Positions 18,435 to 27,780 of a stretch of DNA of 64,000 nucleotides are shown here, piece by piece. The translations under genes were made by a program, and so were the position numbers. Numbering within the stretch: position 1 is the first letter of the stretch; every line of letters starts with the position of its first letter. The notes beneath the pieces were generated by a model that did not search any database, was not told the origin of the DNA, and was given only the letters and a program-made list of their open reading frames with translations. The stretch is from Exiguobacterium flavidum (lineage in GTDB: Bacteria > Bacillota > Bacilli > Exiguobacteriales > Exiguobacteriaceae). Location of the stretch: the NCBI RefSeq assembly GCF_003344535.1, contig NZ_QPKS01000005.1, forward strand, positions 62,001-126,000, written 5' to 3'.

Positions 18435-18443
18435 TGGTATAAT
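18435..18443 (+). promoter_or_regulatory. Extended -10 promoter of the YebC gene
   Basis: TGG precedes a perfect TATAAT (438-443). No clear -35 is seen. The start would be about 58 nt before the ATG. Confidence 0.5.
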
Positions 18444-18507
18444 GAATGGGCAATCGAGGCGTAGCAAGCGACGCGCCAACTCACACGGTGAAAGAGAGAG
18501 GATCAAG

Positions 18508-19227
18508 ATGGGTCGTAAATGGAACAACATCAAGGAGAAGAAGGCGTCGAAGGACAAGAACACGAGCCGGATCTATGCGAAGTTCGGGCGGGAGATCTAT
18601 GTCGCCGCGAAACAGGGCGAACCGGATCCGGAATCGAACCAAGCACTGAAGGTCGTACTCGAACGGGCGAAGACTTACAGCGTGCCGAAGGCGATCATCG
18701 ACCGGGCGATCGAGAAGGCGAAGGGCGGTGCCGAGGAGAACTTCGACACGCTGCGCTATGAAGGATTCGGCCCGAGCGGTTCGATGGTAATCGTCGAGAC
18801 GCTGACGAACAACGTCAATCGGACGGCTTCAGACGTCCGTGCCGCCTTCGGAAAAAATGGCGGGAACATGGGTGTCAGCGGATCAGTCGCTTACATGTTC
18901 GACGCGACTGCCGTTTTTGGCATCGAAGGTAAGACGGCGGACGACGTGCTCGAGTTGCTGATGGAAGCGGACGTCGACGTCCGCGACATCATCGAGGAGG
19001 AAGAAGCCGTCATCGTCTACGCTGAGCCGGATCAGTTCCATGCCGTCCAGGAAGCGTTCAAGAACGCCGGCATCACGGAATTCTCGCTCGCAGAACTGAC
19101 GATGCTCGCACAGAACGAGGTCGAGCTGTCACCGGACGACCTCGTCCAGTTCGAGAAGATGGTCGACGCGCTCGAGGACCTCGAGGACGTCCAGCAAGTC
19201 TATCACAACGTCGATTTCGGAGAATGA
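18508..19227 (+). CDS. yebC: YebC/PmpR family protein
   Basis: A 239-residue YebC/TACO1-family protein: [36 protein letters not shown] at the N-terminus, [16 protein letters not shown] and [19 protein letters not shown] in the middle. Members act as transcription regulators or help translation of difficult peptide stretches. It matches the YrbC-like subgroup starting MGRKW. ATG 18508 is chosen from the family start and the GAGAGAGG site upstream. Monocistronic. Confidence 0.92.
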   Translation: MGRKWNNIKEKKASKDKNTSRIYAKFGREIYVAAKQGEPDPESNQALKVVLERAKTYSVPKAIIDRAIEKAKGGAEENFDTLRYEGFGPSGSMVIVETLTNNVNRTASDVRAAFGKNGGNMGVSGSVAYMFDATAVFGIEGKTADDVLELLMEADVDVRDIIEEEEAVIVYAEPDQFHAVQEAFKNAGITEFSLAELTMLAQNEVELSPDDLVQFEKMVDALEDLEDVQQVYHNVDFGE

Positions 19228-19234
19228 TTCAAAC

Positions 19235-19276
19235 AAAAGCAGCGCCCGCTCAAGCCGTGAGCGGGCGCTGCTTTTT
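19235..19276 (+). terminator. Terminator after the YebC gene
   Basis: AAGCAGCGCCCGCTC pairs with GAGCGGGCGCTGCTT and is followed by TTTTT. Confidence 0.92.
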
Positions 19277-19442
19277 CGAATCGGGATGTTCGTCAACCGG
19301 GTGATCGAGGCATGACGCCACCAGACGTGTCACGCTGCCCTTTCTTGGGACAAGCGTAAAATATGAAACCAGTTTCAGGTCAAGCGTTTTCGAAAACATT
19401 TCAGCTTTTTTTCGATTTCATTAAAAAAAGTTTCATTTCGAT

Positions 19443-19468
19443 GTTTAATCTTCATCCATACTGGGAAA
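19443..19468 (+). promoter_or_regulatory. Sigma-B-type promoter
   Basis: GTTTAA (443-448), a 14-nt spacer and GGGAAA (463-468) match the general-stress sigma-B consensus (GTTTAA-N12-15-GGGWWW). The predicted start near 19476 gives a 47-nt leader for the 96-residue gene at 19523. Confidence 0.6.
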
Positions 19469-19522
19469 TATAGTCTTCATGACAACTGCAATCCCCGTTT
19501 TTGTATAATAGGAGGAAAATAG

Positions 19523-19813
19523 ATGAATACGAAATTGTTACTTGCGTTCAAACAACTGGTCCATGAAGCGACACACTTCGAAGTGAAGGAATATGGCGGA
19601 TACGACGTCTACTCGATGGGAGTGGACGGAAAGTATGACTGGGCGATGATCCGGTATGATGGGGGCGGCAACGACCGCAATCAGGCCTTTCTCACTGTCG
19701 AACGCCATGGTGAGCTGCCGGAGACGGATACGCTTACACTCCATCAGTTCGAGCATCTCTCATCCTACACGGCTCATAGCTGCCAGACGAAGCAGCTCGT
19801 CGTCAGCGCATAA
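19523..19813 (+). CDS. Hypothetical 96-residue protein, probably stress-induced
   Basis: An acidic, soluble 96-residue protein without signal or membrane segment. AGGAGGA lies just upstream. It has aromatic-rich blocks (YGGYDVYSMGVDGKYDWAMIRYDGG) and ends in a Cys-containing tail. I do not recognise the family. The strong sigma-B-like promoter suggests membership of the general stress regulon. It has its own terminator. Confidence 0.7.
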   Translation: MNTKLLLAFKQLVHEATHFEVKEYGGYDVYSMGVDGKYDWAMIRYDGGGNDRNQAFLTVERHGELPETDTLTLHQFEHLSSYTAHSCQTKQLVVSA

Positions 19814-19821
19814 ACGATACG

Positions 19822-19853
19822 AAGCAGTCTCTAACGAGGAGGCTGCTTTTTCT
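19822..19853 (+). terminator. Terminator after the 96-residue gene
   Basis: AAGCAGTCT pairs with AGGCTGCTT (one G-T pair) around a 9-nt loop, followed by TTTTTC. Confidence 0.75.
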
Positions 19854-19903
19854 TATGAGCAGATATCGAAAACTTCAGGAAGACGATGGCACGGCGACAG
19901 GAA

Positions 19904-19943
19904 CCAAAAAAATGAAAGTCGGATTCTGAAGTCCGACTTTCAT
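19904..19943 (-). terminator. Terminator of the small secreted/membrane protein gene
   Basis: On the minus strand ATGAAAGTCGGA and TCCGACTTTCAT form a perfect 12-bp stem followed by TTTTTTT. Confidence 0.85.
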
Positions 19944-19962
19944 GGATGACCTGCCATTTACT

Positions 19963-20244
19963 TTATTGAAGGCCCTTACCTTCTCGCTCCAGTCGCTCAC
20001 GTTCGGCATGCGTTTGCGGGAATCCGTTCGCTTGCCAGTCCGCCCGGTGAATCGAATCGAGTTGCGTCAGACCGACTTCTGCTTCATCCTTCCTTGCATC
20101 GACGCTCTCACGTTTGTCGATTTTCTCGGAGTTTGCGATCGATTGATTCGTTTTATCCTGATATACTTTGAACCCTTTCATGCCGAGTACGGCAAGGAGT
20201 CCTGTACCAGCCGCTACGGCTGCGATTTTTGAGGCTTGGTTCAT
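19963..20244 (-). CDS. Hypothetical small exported or anchored protein
   Basis: A 93-residue protein with a short basic start and one hydrophobic N-terminal helix (about 5-25, IAAVAAGTGLLAVLGMKGF). A highly charged hydrophilic tail follows, ending AERERLEREGKGLQ. The helix could be a membrane anchor or an uncleaved signal. GGAGGGG lies 7 nt before ATG 20244. No family recognised; single-gene unit. Confidence 0.65.
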   Translation of the reverse strand: MNQASKIAAVAAGTGLLAVLGMKGFKVYQDKTNQSIANSEKIDKRESVDARKDEAEVGLTQLDSIHRADWQANGFPQTHAERERLEREGKGLQ

Positions 20245-20576
20245 GTGCTTCCCCTCCAATAAATATGATAGTAGACTGCTATATCGTTGAATGTTCCCTG
20301 TTCCGTGAAATTCGAATCCTTCCCTTGGCGGCGATCATTCCAAAAAAATTTTTTTGGACTTTCCCCCGTGTTCTTACATATTTAACAATCTCGAAGAAAA
20401 ACAAGGAGTGAAGCGGTATCCGCCCGTCTCAGACACTGCAAGACTGTGAAAACTGCGTTATACTTTTTCCATAGACCTATGCAGCACCTTGATCCGGGAC
20501 GAGTCACAAGCAACCGCAGCTTGCGCACACCGTCCCTTCTTCATTTCGTCTGCGTCTGTACAAAGGAGGGAAAGTC
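20245..20576. other. Intergenic region before mrpA
   Basis: A 332-nt spacer between the divergent small gene and mrpA. It holds the A7T7 palindrome at 20339-20358 and a TATACT (20459-20464) that may be the mrp -10, with no good -35. No riboswitch or hidden gene was recognised. Confidence 0.5.
20339..20358. repeat. Perfect 20-bp palindrome with A7T7 core
   Basis: TCC followed by seven A, seven T and GGA reads identically on both strands. A-tract/T-tract DNA of this kind is stiff and curved. It could be an operator, a bend or an upstream promoter element. Confidence 0.6.
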
Positions 20577-22931
20577 GTGTCACTGCTTCATTTGGCAATC
20601 CTGTTGCCGCTTTTTGCAAGTCTGTTCATTCCAATCATCAGAAGATCGTTGCATCGAATCCACACCGGCTGGTTCGTCCTCGCCGTACCCGTGTCGCTCG
20701 TCCTGTTCTTCAGCCGCTTCGTTTCCGAGGTCGCTGCAGGGGGCGTCAGAATGGAGAAGATGCCATGGATTCCGTCGCTCGGTATCGACTTCACCGTCTA
20801 TGTCGACGGGCTTTCGCTCCTGTTCGCATTGCTCATCACCGGCATCGGCGCACTTGTCGTTCTCTACTCCATCTACTACCTCGACAAGAAGGAATCGCTC
20901 CATACGTTCTATGTCTATCTTCTACTGTTCATGACGGCGATGCTCGGCGTCGTGCTGTCTGACAACATGATCGTACTCTACTTGTTCTGGGAGATGACGT
21001 CGATCTCTTCTTTCCTACTGATCGGTTACTGGTATCAGAAGGAGCGTTCACGCTACGGGGCACAAAAATCGATGCTCATCACCGTGTTTGGCGGCCTTGC
21101 GATGCTCGGCGGGATCAGCATCCTGTCGTTGCTCGCTGACACGTTCAGCATCCGCGAAGTCATCGCGGCATCCGGGGCTTTCAAGGATGAGCCTTTCTAC
21201 ATCGCGGCGCTCGTACTCATACTGCTTGGTGCCTTCACGAAGTCGGCACAGTTCCCGTTCCACATCTGGTTGCCGGACGCGATGGAGGCGCCGACGCCGG
21301 TCAGTGCCTACCTCCACTCCGCGACGATGGTCAAGGCCGGACTCTACCTCGTCGCACGAATGAGTCCGGTTTTCGCTGACACGCCACTCTGGTTCTATCT
21401 CGTCAGCGGCGTCGGTATGATCACCTTGCTCTACGGGTCGGTCAGCGCAGTTCGTCAGACGGACTTGAAGGCAATCCTCGCCTACTCGACCGTCAGCCAG
21501 CTCGGACTGATCATGTCATTACTCGGCGTCGGTTCTTTAAGCAGCGAGGGGCAGCAGGACCTCGCGCTTGCAGCCACCGTCGCAGCTATCTTCCATTTGA
21601 TGAACCATGCGACCTTCAAGGGAAGCTTGTTCATGATGGCTGGAATCATCGACCATGAGACGGGGACGCGTGACATTCGCAAGCTTGGCGGACTCGCTCA
21701 GGTCATGCCGGTCTCCCTTACGATCGCCTTGATCGGCACACTGTCGATGGCTGGCGTCCCTCCTTTCAACGGTTTCCTGAGCAAGGAGATGTTCCTGACG
21801 GCGCTCACCGACCTGATGCACGGAGGTGTCAGGGATCTTCGGACGTACGGGACCATCCTTCTCGTCCTCGGTGTCGTCGCGAGCATCTTCACCTTCGTCT
21901 ATAGCTTGATGCTCGTCAAAGAGACGTTCTTCGGGAAGCGCAACGAACTTCCGAAGAAGGCCCATGAAGCCCCGGTCGGCATGTTGGTCTCGCCGCTCGT
22001 GCTTGTCACCCTCGTCGTCCTCGTCGGTCTGTTCCCGAACGCACTCGCGAAGCCGTTCATCATCCCAGCGGTCGAAGCAGTCGCCCTCAAGACGCCGAAA
22101 GTCGATATCTATATGTGGCATGGGTTCAACCTTGAGCTCGCACTGACAATATTGATCTTCGGTCTCGGTGCGTTCCTCGTCCTGACGCTTCGAAAATGGA
22201 ACAGACAGGCAGGGGCTGGACTGTTCAACCGGATCTACGATGCATCGCTCGTCTATGGCGAACGGAGTTCGACCGGGCTTCATGACGCCGTCATGACTGG
22301 TTATATGCGATCGTACCTCGTCTATATCTTCGGCTTCATCGTCACGATCGTCCTGTCGACGCTTTGGCTGATGGACGGCTTCTCCTTGCCGGATAGAGCA
22401 TCCGATGTCACGGCTTACGAGATGATCCTGCTCGGCGTCATGTTGATATCAGCTGTCGCGATCACGTTCGCGCGGTCCCGCCTGACATCGATCGTCCTGC
22501 TCGGTGTAGTCGGATATTCGGTCGCCCTGTTCTTCGTCCTGTTCCGTGCGCCGGACCTCGCGTTGACCCAGCTCGTCATCGAGACGGTATCGGTCGCCTT
22601 GTTCCTGCTCGTCTTCTATCACATGCCGGACATCAGCCGGAAGGAGGAGCGGATCAAGTTCAAACTCGGCAACGCGGCCATCTCGATTCTCGTCGGTGCG
22701 ACTGTGACGCTCGTCGCACTCTCTGCCCTCGCCGGCAGAGAGTTCGCTTCGATCTCGAGCTACTACATCAAGAATGTCTACGATCTCGCCGGCGGCGGTA
22801 ACATGGTCAACGTCATCCTCGTCGACTTCCGCGGCTTCGATACACTGTTCGAAATCAGCGTCCTTGCGATTGCCGCGCTCGGCATCTATGCCATGATTAA
22901 ATTCAGAAAGACTGGAGGGAACCCGCGATGA
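20577..22931 (+). CDS. mrpA: Na+/H+ antiporter subunit MrpA
   Basis: Large subunit of the seven-part Mrp cation/proton antiporter, which exports Na+ using the proton gradient for alkali and salt tolerance. At 784 residues with about 20 TM helices it combines a NuoL-like core (PDAMEAPTPVSAYLHSATMVKAG with the conserved Lys, plus NHATFKGSLFM) and the MrpA-specific C-terminal extension (RAPDLALTQLVIETVSVALFL). The start is GTG 20577 with AAAGGAGG before it. The ATG of mrpB overlaps its end. Confidence 0.95.
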   Translation: MSLLHLAILLPLFASLFIPIIRRSLHRIHTGWFVLAVPVSLVLFFSRFVSEVAAGGVRMEKMPWIPSLGIDFTVYVDGLSLLFALLITGIGALVVLYSIYYLDKKESLHTFYVYLLLFMTAMLGVVLSDNMIVLYLFWEMTSISSFLLIGYWYQKERSRYGAQKSMLITVFGGLAMLGGISILSLLADTFSIREVIAASGAFKDEPFYIAALVLILLGAFTKSAQFPFHIWLPDAMEAPTPVSAYLHSATMVKAGLYLVARMSPVFADTPLWFYLVSGVGMITLLYGSVSAVRQTDLKAILAYSTVSQLGLIMSLLGVGSLSSEGQQDLALAATVAAIFHLMNHATFKGSLFMMAGIIDHETGTRDIRKLGGLAQVMPVSLTIALIGTLSMAGVPPFNGFLSKEMFLTALTDLMHGGVRDLRTYGTILLVLGVVASIFTFVYSLMLVKETFFGKRNELPKKAHEAPVGMLVSPLVLVTLVVLVGLFPNALAKPFIIPAVEAVALKTPKVDIYMWHGFNLELALTILIFGLGAFLVLTLRKWNRQAGAGLFNRIYDASLVYGERSSTGLHDAVMTGYMRSYLVYIFGFIVTIVLSTLWLMDGFSLPDRASDVTAYEMILLGVMLISAVAITFARSRLTSIVLLGVVGYSVALFFVLFRAPDLALTQLVIETVSVALFLLVFYHMPDISRKEERIKFKLGNAAISILVGATVTLVALSALAGREFASISSYYIKNVYDLAGGGNMVNVILVDFRGFDTLFEISVLAIAALGIYAMIKFRKTGGNPR

Positions 22932-23353
22932 AACATACGAATGACGTCATCCTCGAGACGGTGACGAGCGTCATCACGTTCATCATCTTCCTGTTCGCCG
23001 TCCATCTCTTCTTCGCCGGCCACTACACGCCGGGCGGAGGGTTCGTCGGCGGATTGATGACATCTGCGGCACTCGTCCTCGTCCTTCTCGCCTTCGACCT
23101 GAAGACGCTCCGGACGATCTTGCCGTTCGACTATAAGTGGATCACTACGCTCGGGCTGCTCATCTCGGTCCTGACCGCTTCAGGGGCGCTCCTCTTCAAC
23201 GTCCCGTTCTTCACGCACGCCTATGACTACTTCGACTTGCCGTTGTTCGGGAAGACCTCGCTCCATACGGCGATGCTGTTCGATCTCGGCGTCTACCTCG
23301 TCGTCGTCGGTGTGACGATGACGATCATCCAGACGATCGGGGAGAGTGATTGA
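22928..23353 (+). CDS. mrpB: Na+/H+ antiporter subunit MrpB
   Basis: A 141-residue, four-helix membrane subunit of the Mrp antiporter. [16 protein letters not shown] is the MrpB signature. It overlaps mrpA and mrpC by 4 nt (ATGA type), showing tight coupling in the complex. Confidence 0.95.
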   Translation: MKHTNDVILETVTSVITFIIFLFAVHLFFAGHYTPGGGFVGGLMTSAALVLVLLAFDLKTLRTILPFDYKWITTLGLLISVLTASGALLFNVPFFTHAYDYFDLPLFGKTSLHTAMLFDLGVYLVVVGVTMTIIQTIGESD

Positions 23354-23697
23354 CGATGGAAATCATCATGGCCATTGCAGCCGGTGTCCTCGTGACCTGC
23401 GCTGTCTATCTCATCCTGTCGAAAAGTATTCTTCGCATCATCATCGGAACCGGCCTGCTCAGCCACGCTGCACACCTGCTCGTCATGGTGATGGGCGGAC
23501 TGAAGACGGGTGACGCACCCGTCATCAAGGACGGCGTCACCGCGTATACGGACCCGCTTCCGCAGGCGCTCGTCCTGACGGCGATCGTCATCAGCTTCGG
23601 CGTGACCGCGTTCTTCCTCGTACTCGCCTACCGGGCCTACCAGGAACTTGGGACCGATAACATCGAAGAAATGAAAGGAAACGATTCGTATGATTAA
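23350..23697 (+). CDS. mrpC: Na+/H+ antiporter subunit MrpC
   Basis: A 115-residue NuoK-like three-helix subunit; [19 protein letters not shown] and [22 protein letters not shown] are family signatures. It overlaps mrpB by 4 nt and mrpD by 8 nt. Confidence 0.95.
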   Translation: MTMEIIMAIAAGVLVTCAVYLILSKSILRIIIGTGLLSHAAHLLVMVMGGLKTGDAPVIKDGVTAYTDPLPQALVLTAIVISFGVTAFFLVLAYRAYQELGTDNIEEMKGNDSYD

Positions 23698-25177
23698 CTT
23701 GCCTCTACTGCCGATTCTCCTGCCGCTTCTGACGGGGGTCATCCTGATGTTCTTTCCGAAGCGGATCAAGGCTCAGCGGGCGGTCTCCCTCATCTCCACC
23801 ATGCTGACGATCTTAGCTTCCGTCGTCCTCACGCAGGTCGTCAGGACGAGCGGGATCCAAAGCGTCACGCTCGGCAGCTGGCCGGCACCGTTTGGCATCA
23901 CGCTCGTCTCTGACATGCTGTCTGCGTTGCTCGTCCTGTCGACGTCGATCTTGACGTTCGCCGTGCTCTGGTATTCTACGGTCTACCTGTCTGATGAGCA
24001 CGAACGCTTTTTCTACTACATCGCCGTGCAGTTCCTGCTCGTCGGTGTCAACGGCGCCTTCACGACCGGGGATATCTTCAACATGTTCGTCTTCTTCGAA
24101 GTGTTCCTGATCTCTTCTTACGTCCTGATCGTCCTTGGAGGTAAACCTGAACAACTTCGGGAGTCGCTGAAATACGTGCTGATCAACGTCATCTCGTCCG
24201 CGCTGTTCGTCATCACGGTCGCCTATCTGTACGGCATCGTCGGCACGCTCAGCATGGCAGACATCTCACAGAAGATCGCACAGAGCGGGCAGACCGGTGT
24301 TCTGACAGTCATCGCCGTCCTCTTTCTGATCGTCTTCGGTCTGAAGGGGGCGATCTTCCCGCTCTACTTCTGGTTGCCGGGTTCCTACCACGTACCGCCG
24401 ATCCCGGTGCTCGCCTTGTTCGGAGCACTGTTGACGAAGGTCGGTGTCTATGCCATCATCCGGACGTATACGCTGTTCTTCTATCACGAGACCGGGTTTA
24501 CGCATGAGCTGCTCGCCATTCTCGCGCTCGCGACGGTCGTCATCGGCGTGATCGGCGCGCTCGCGACCCGAGACGTCAAGCAGATTCTGATCTACAACAT
24601 CGTCGTCGCGGTCGGGGTCATCCTTTACGGCGTCGCCGTGATGACCCGTCAGTCGCTCGAGGGCGCGATCTTCTATCTCGTACACGATATGCTGATCAAA
24701 GCCGCACTCTTTTTATTGATCGGTGTGATGATCGGCATCACCGGAACGAGCCGCCTGAATGAGATGGGCGGTCTGATCAAGGACTATCCGCGCCTTGCCT
24801 GGACGTATTTCATCGCCGCCCTCTCACTCGCAGGCATCCCGCCGCTGAGCGGCTTCGTCGGGAAGCTGCTGATCGTCCGGGGCGGGTTCGAGGCCGGATA
24901 TTGGATCGGTCCTGCGCTCGTCCTCGTTTCGAGCTTGCTCGTCCTCTACTCCGTCATGCAGATTTTCATCCGCGGCTTCTGGGGGACGCCGAGACGATAT
25001 GCCGGGAAACGCAAAGCGGTCAGCGGACGCCTGCTGCTCCCTGCCGCCTGCCTCGTCATCCTGACGGTCTTCTATGGCATCGGGACCGAGTTCGTCCGTC
25101 CTTACGTCACGCAGGCGGTCGATCCGCTCGTCGACCCGTCCGTCTATATCGAAGCCGTCCTGAAGGAGGGAAGCTGA
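23690..25177 (+). CDS. mrpD: Na+/H+ antiporter subunit MrpD
   Basis: A 495-residue NuoN/M-like proton-channel subunit with about 14 TM helices. [22 protein letters not shown] contains the conserved Lys region, and [19 protein letters not shown] is typical. The start lies within mrpC; mrpE begins one base after its stop. Confidence 0.95.
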   Translation: MINLPLLPILLPLLTGVILMFFPKRIKAQRAVSLISTMLTILASVVLTQVVRTSGIQSVTLGSWPAPFGITLVSDMLSALLVLSTSILTFAVLWYSTVYLSDEHERFFYYIAVQFLLVGVNGAFTTGDIFNMFVFFEVFLISSYVLIVLGGKPEQLRESLKYVLINVISSALFVITVAYLYGIVGTLSMADISQKIAQSGQTGVLTVIAVLFLIVFGLKGAIFPLYFWLPGSYHVPPIPVLALFGALLTKVGVYAIIRTYTLFFYHETGFTHELLAILALATVVIGVIGALATRDVKQILIYNIVVAVGVILYGVAVMTRQSLEGAIFYLVHDMLIKAALFLLIGVMIGITGTSRLNEMGGLIKDYPRLAWTYFIAALSLAGIPPLSGFVGKLLIVRGGFEAGYWIGPALVLVSSLLVLYSVMQIFIRGFWGTPRRYAGKRKAVSGRLLLPAACLVILTVFYGIGTEFVRPYVTQAVDPLVDPSVYIEAVLKEGS

Positions 25178-25178
25178 C

Positions 25179-25655
25179 ATGGCGTTTCAAATTCTGCTCA
25201 ATTTCTTTCTCGCGTTCCTTTGGATGTTCCTGTCCGGTTCATTCACCACGAGTGCATTTCTGATCGGGTACTTGCTTGGTCTATTGATCATGTTCGCGAT
25301 GAGACGGACGTTCAAGACGCGATTCTATCTCGGTCCGGTCGTCGCGCTGACCGCCCTGCTCCTCCGTTTCCTCTATGAACTGATCGTCGCGAACTTCCAG
25401 GTTCTATCGATCATCTTGAAGCCGAGGCTCGACATCAAGCCCGGCATCTTCGCTTATGAGACGGAACTGACGCACGGGTGGCAGGTGACGTTGCTCTCGC
25501 TGCTGATCACCCTGACTCCTGGAACGCTCGTCGTCGACATATCGGACGACAACAAGACCCTCTATATCCATGCGCTTCACATGCCGGAGGCAAGTGAGGC
25601 GATCGCTTCGATTCGCGACAGTTTCGAGAAATCCATTCTGGAGGTGAGCCGCTGA
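25179..25655 (+). CDS. mrpE: Na+/H+ antiporter subunit MrpE
   Basis: A 158-residue subunit with two or three N-terminal TM helices and a cytoplasmic tail. TLTPGTLVVDIS and LYIHAL are conserved in MrpE. GGAGGG precedes the ATG inside the end of mrpD. It overlaps mrpF by one base (TGATG). Confidence 0.94.
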   Translation: MAFQILLNFFLAFLWMFLSGSFTTSAFLIGYLLGLLIMFAMRRTFKTRFYLGPVVALTALLLRFLYELIVANFQVLSIILKPRLDIKPGIFAYETELTHGWQVTLLSLLITLTPGTLVVDISDDNKTLYIHALHMPEASEAIASIRDSFEKSILEVSR

Positions 25656-25939
25656 TGCTCGATACGATTCTCTTCATCTCACTCGCAGGCGTCTTCCTGT
25701 CGATGCTCGGATTGTTCTATCGTGTCGTCAAGGGTCCGTCGACGGCGGACCGGATCGTCGCACTCGATTCGATCGGCATCAGCCTGATTTCCGTGATCGG
25801 GTTGATCTCGATCCTGCTTCGGACGAGCGTCTACCTCGAAGTCATCCTGCTGATCGGGATCCTAGCCTTCATCGGGACTGTGGCGTTCTCCAAATACCTC
25901 GAGAAAGGAGTGATCATCGAACGTGACCGCAATCAGTGA
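25655..25939 (+). CDS. mrpF: Na+/H+ antiporter subunit MrpF
   Basis: A 94-residue three-helix subunit. FYRVVKGPSTADRIVALDSIG is the MrpF signature, including the conserved Asp needed for antiport in studied systems. The end overlaps mrpG by 17 nt. Confidence 0.95.
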   Translation: MLDTILFISLAGVFLSMLGLFYRVVKGPSTADRIVALDSIGISLISVIGLISILLRTSVYLEVILLIGILAFIGTVAFSKYLEKGVIIERDRNQ

Positions 25940-26294
25940 TTACCTCATCGCAGCCTTCGCGCTGATCGGGACGATCTTCAGCCTCGTCACCGGCATCGGG
26001 CTCGTTCGGCTTCCTGACATCTATACGAGGACACATGCTGCCTCGAAGAGTGCGACGCTCGGCGTCATGAGCATTCTGATAGCCGTATTGATCCACTTCT
26101 ACGTCGAGGACGGATTGTTTTCTTCCCGCGTCGTGCTCGGCATATTCTTCGTCCTGATCACGGCTCCGGTCGGCGGACACCTGATCGCACGTGCTGCCTA
26201 TTACTCTGACGTGCCACTCTGGCACGGGACGGTCCAGGACGACCTGTCGAAGAATACGGAGCACGTCGGTCCGAAGAAGCGAAAACCCAACTGA
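25923..26294 (+). CDS. mrpG: Na+/H+ antiporter subunit MrpG
   Basis: A 123-residue, three-helix last subunit. GIGLVRLPDIYTRTHAASKSATLG is characteristic. It starts at GTG 25923 with AAAGGAGTG upstream inside mrpF. A terminator follows, closing a complete group-1 order mrpABCDEFG. Confidence 0.94.
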   Translation: MTAISDYLIAAFALIGTIFSLVTGIGLVRLPDIYTRTHAASKSATLGVMSILIAVLIHFYVEDGLFSSRVVLGIFFVLITAPVGGHLIARAAYYSDVPLWHGTVQDDLSKNTEHVGPKKRKPN

Positions 26295-26304
26295 AGCCAT
26301 ATGC

Positions 26305-26343
26305 AAGACCTCTGCAACCGCTAGGCGGTACAGGGGTCTTTTT
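26305..26343 (+). terminator. Terminator of the mrp operon
   Basis: AAGACCTCTG / CAGGGGTCTT outer stem with an ACCGC / GCGGT inner stem, followed by TTTTT. Confidence 0.88.
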
Positions 26344-26406
26344 CACGCCACCATCCGTTTTATTTTCAGAAAAACGGCTTCAAATGCCGCTTTTTTAAGA
26401 CATGAT

Positions 26407-26433
26407 GTTTCAAAGTACGCCAATCCGGGGTAC
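26407..26433 (+). promoter_or_regulatory. Sigma-B-type promoter of ctc/rplY
   Basis: GTTTCA (407-412), a 14-15 nt spacer and GGGGTAC (427-433) fit the sigma-B consensus. B. subtilis ctc is a classical sigma-B gene, so the position supports the call. Confidence 0.6.
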
Positions 26434-26497
26434 ATACTTTCTAGAGCATCAAGCAATACAAAAAGAGCTTCACACTATCAAAGGGGGCCTATTGATC

Positions 26498-27142
26498 ATG
26501 TCAGTGTCATTGAAGGTAGAAAAACGAGAACTCCGTCCACGAGCACGGAGAGCAGAGCTTAGAAAAGAAGGCAAGACACTTGCCGTCGTATACGGTTATC
26601 AAGTTGAAAGTACGCCAATCACGTTCGATGAACGCGAACTTAAGAAAATCCTCCGTGAGCATGGTGAGAATGCCCTCATCATGATGGAACTCGATGGTAA
26701 AAAAGTGAACACGCTCATGCACAAAGCGCAATCTGAACCGTTGTCGAGCGAAATCACGCACGTTGAATTCGTTGCCGTACGGATGGATGCTGAGACCGAG
26801 GTTGAGACCGACCTCGTCCTCGTCGGCGATCCAGCAGGCGTCAAGGAAGGCGGATTCCTCGCGCAGACACTCTATAAACTCGCTGTCTCGGCGACACCGG
26901 ACAAGTTGCCGGAACGTGTCGAGGTCGACGTTACGGAACTTAAGATCGGTGATTCCCTGACAGTCGGCGATCTTCCGGAATATGAAGGATTCAAGGTAGT
27001 TGCTGATCCTGAAGAGCAAATCTGTTCGGTCAACGAACCAGTCGCGCTCGAGGAGCCGGAGGAAGAAGGCGAAGGTGCTGCAGAAGGAGAAGAGGCTGAA
27101 GGCGCTGAAACTTCTGAGGAAGAAAAGAAAGAAAACGAATGA
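26498..27142 (+). CDS. rplY: 50S ribosomal protein L25 / general stress protein Ctc
   Basis: A 214-residue L25/TL5/Ctc protein binding 5S rRNA. The N-terminal L25 domain begins [28 protein letters not shown]; the C-terminal TL5 domain holds [28 protein letters not shown] and ends in an acidic Glu-rich tail. ATG 26498 has AAGGGGG 10 nt upstream; longer in-frame starts are not family-like. Confidence 0.93.
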   Translation: MSVSLKVEKRELRPRARRAELRKEGKTLAVVYGYQVESTPITFDERELKKILREHGENALIMMELDGKKVNTLMHKAQSEPLSSEITHVEFVAVRMDAETEVETDLVLVGDPAGVKEGGFLAQTLYKLAVSATPDKLPERVEVDVTELKIGDSLTVGDLPEYEGFKVVADPEEQICSVNEPVALEEPEEEGEGAAEGEEAEGAETSEEEKKENE

Positions 27143-27150
27143 CGCAATCG

Positions 27151-27178
27151 AACCCCGGACGATGTCCGGGGTTCTTTC
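27151..27178 (+). terminator. Terminator after ctc
   Basis: AACCCCGGAC-gat-GTCCGGGGTT followed by CTTTC. The stem is very stable but the T-tract is short. Confidence 0.8.
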
Positions 27179-27186
27179 GTATGCCT

Positions 27187-27612
27187 TCAACTGTGCAGCA
27201 GCAGTGACAGTTGCTTGCGGTTTTTGATCAGATCCTCGAGTGTATACTTACCGAGTTCATCGAGGAACAGACGGAGGCTTTTCGCGAGGATATGCTTCAG
27301 CATGCAGGAAGGCTCGATCGCACAAAACCCGTCCTCAGAGAAACATTCGACCAGATTGAAGTCCGGTTCCATCTGTTCGACCACCTTGCCGATGTTGATA
27401 TCGCTCGGCGCACAGGCAAGTTCAAGACCTCCGTAGCGCCCTCTCGTCGATTTCACGTAGCCGAGCCGCGTCAGCTCTTGTGTGACCTTCATCAAGTGGT
27501 TCGCTGAGATCTGATAATGACTAGCGATGACAGGCATCGGGGTCAGCCCTTCGCTGAGACCGAGATAAATCAAGACGCGAAGTCCATAGTCCGTGTATTG
27601 TGTGATGCGCAT
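27187..27612 (-). CDS. nsrR: Rrf2-family nitric-oxide sensor, NsrR
   Basis: A 141-residue Rrf2 regulator: an N-terminal winged helix (ISANHLMKVTQELTRLGYVKSTRGRYGGLEL) and a cluster-binding loop with Cys 90, 97 and 103, close to Cys 91/96/102 of E. coli NsrR. It would bind an [Fe-S] cluster and release DNA on nitrosylation. It is divergent from hmp, its usual target, with a palindrome between them. Confidence 0.88.
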   Translation of the reverse strand: MRITQYTDYGLRVLIYLGLSEGLTPMPVIASHYQISANHLMKVTQELTRLGYVKSTRGRYGGLELACAPSDINIGKVVEQMEPDFNLVECFSEDGFCAIEPSCMLKHILAKSLRLFLDELGKYTLEDLIKNRKQLSLLLHS

Positions 27613-27690
27613 GGATTACCCTCCTTTGTGGACAACATGTGAAAGAATCGTGTCATATTTTTTACAAATCCTTGAACTGTTTTTAATCTA

Positions 27691-27715
27691 GTATTTAATC
27701 TATTGATTTAAATAC
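27691..27715. promoter_or_regulatory. NsrR-like operator in the nsrR-hmp region
   Basis: GTATTTAA and TTAAATAC form a perfect 8-bp inverted repeat with a 9-nt spacer, similar in sequence to known NsrR sites (ATTT...AAAT cores). It covers the hmp -35 element, so binding would block hmp transcription. Confidence 0.6.
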
Positions 27716-27731
27716 CCATTCCCTCAATAAT
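27703..27731 (+). promoter_or_regulatory. Sigma-A promoter of hmp
   Basis: TTGATT (703-708) and AATAAT (726-731) with a 17-nt spacer, about 45 nt before the GTG start. Confidence 0.6.
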
Positions 27732-27780
27732 GAGAAGGCACAGTGCTTTTCAAACACCATTATAAAGGGGATGCTTTAAA

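Noticed and set aside
19250-19333. 27-codon minus-strand frame with AAAGGG upstream (starting GTG ACA CGT)
   Set aside because: It ends inside the yebC terminator hairpin, starts with GTG and has no promoter; likely chance.
19478-19509. ATGACA...TATAAT as a promoter of the 96-residue gene
   Set aside because: The TATAAT abuts the AGGAGGA ribosome site, so transcription would begin after it. The sigma-B-like promoter at 19443-19468 fits better.
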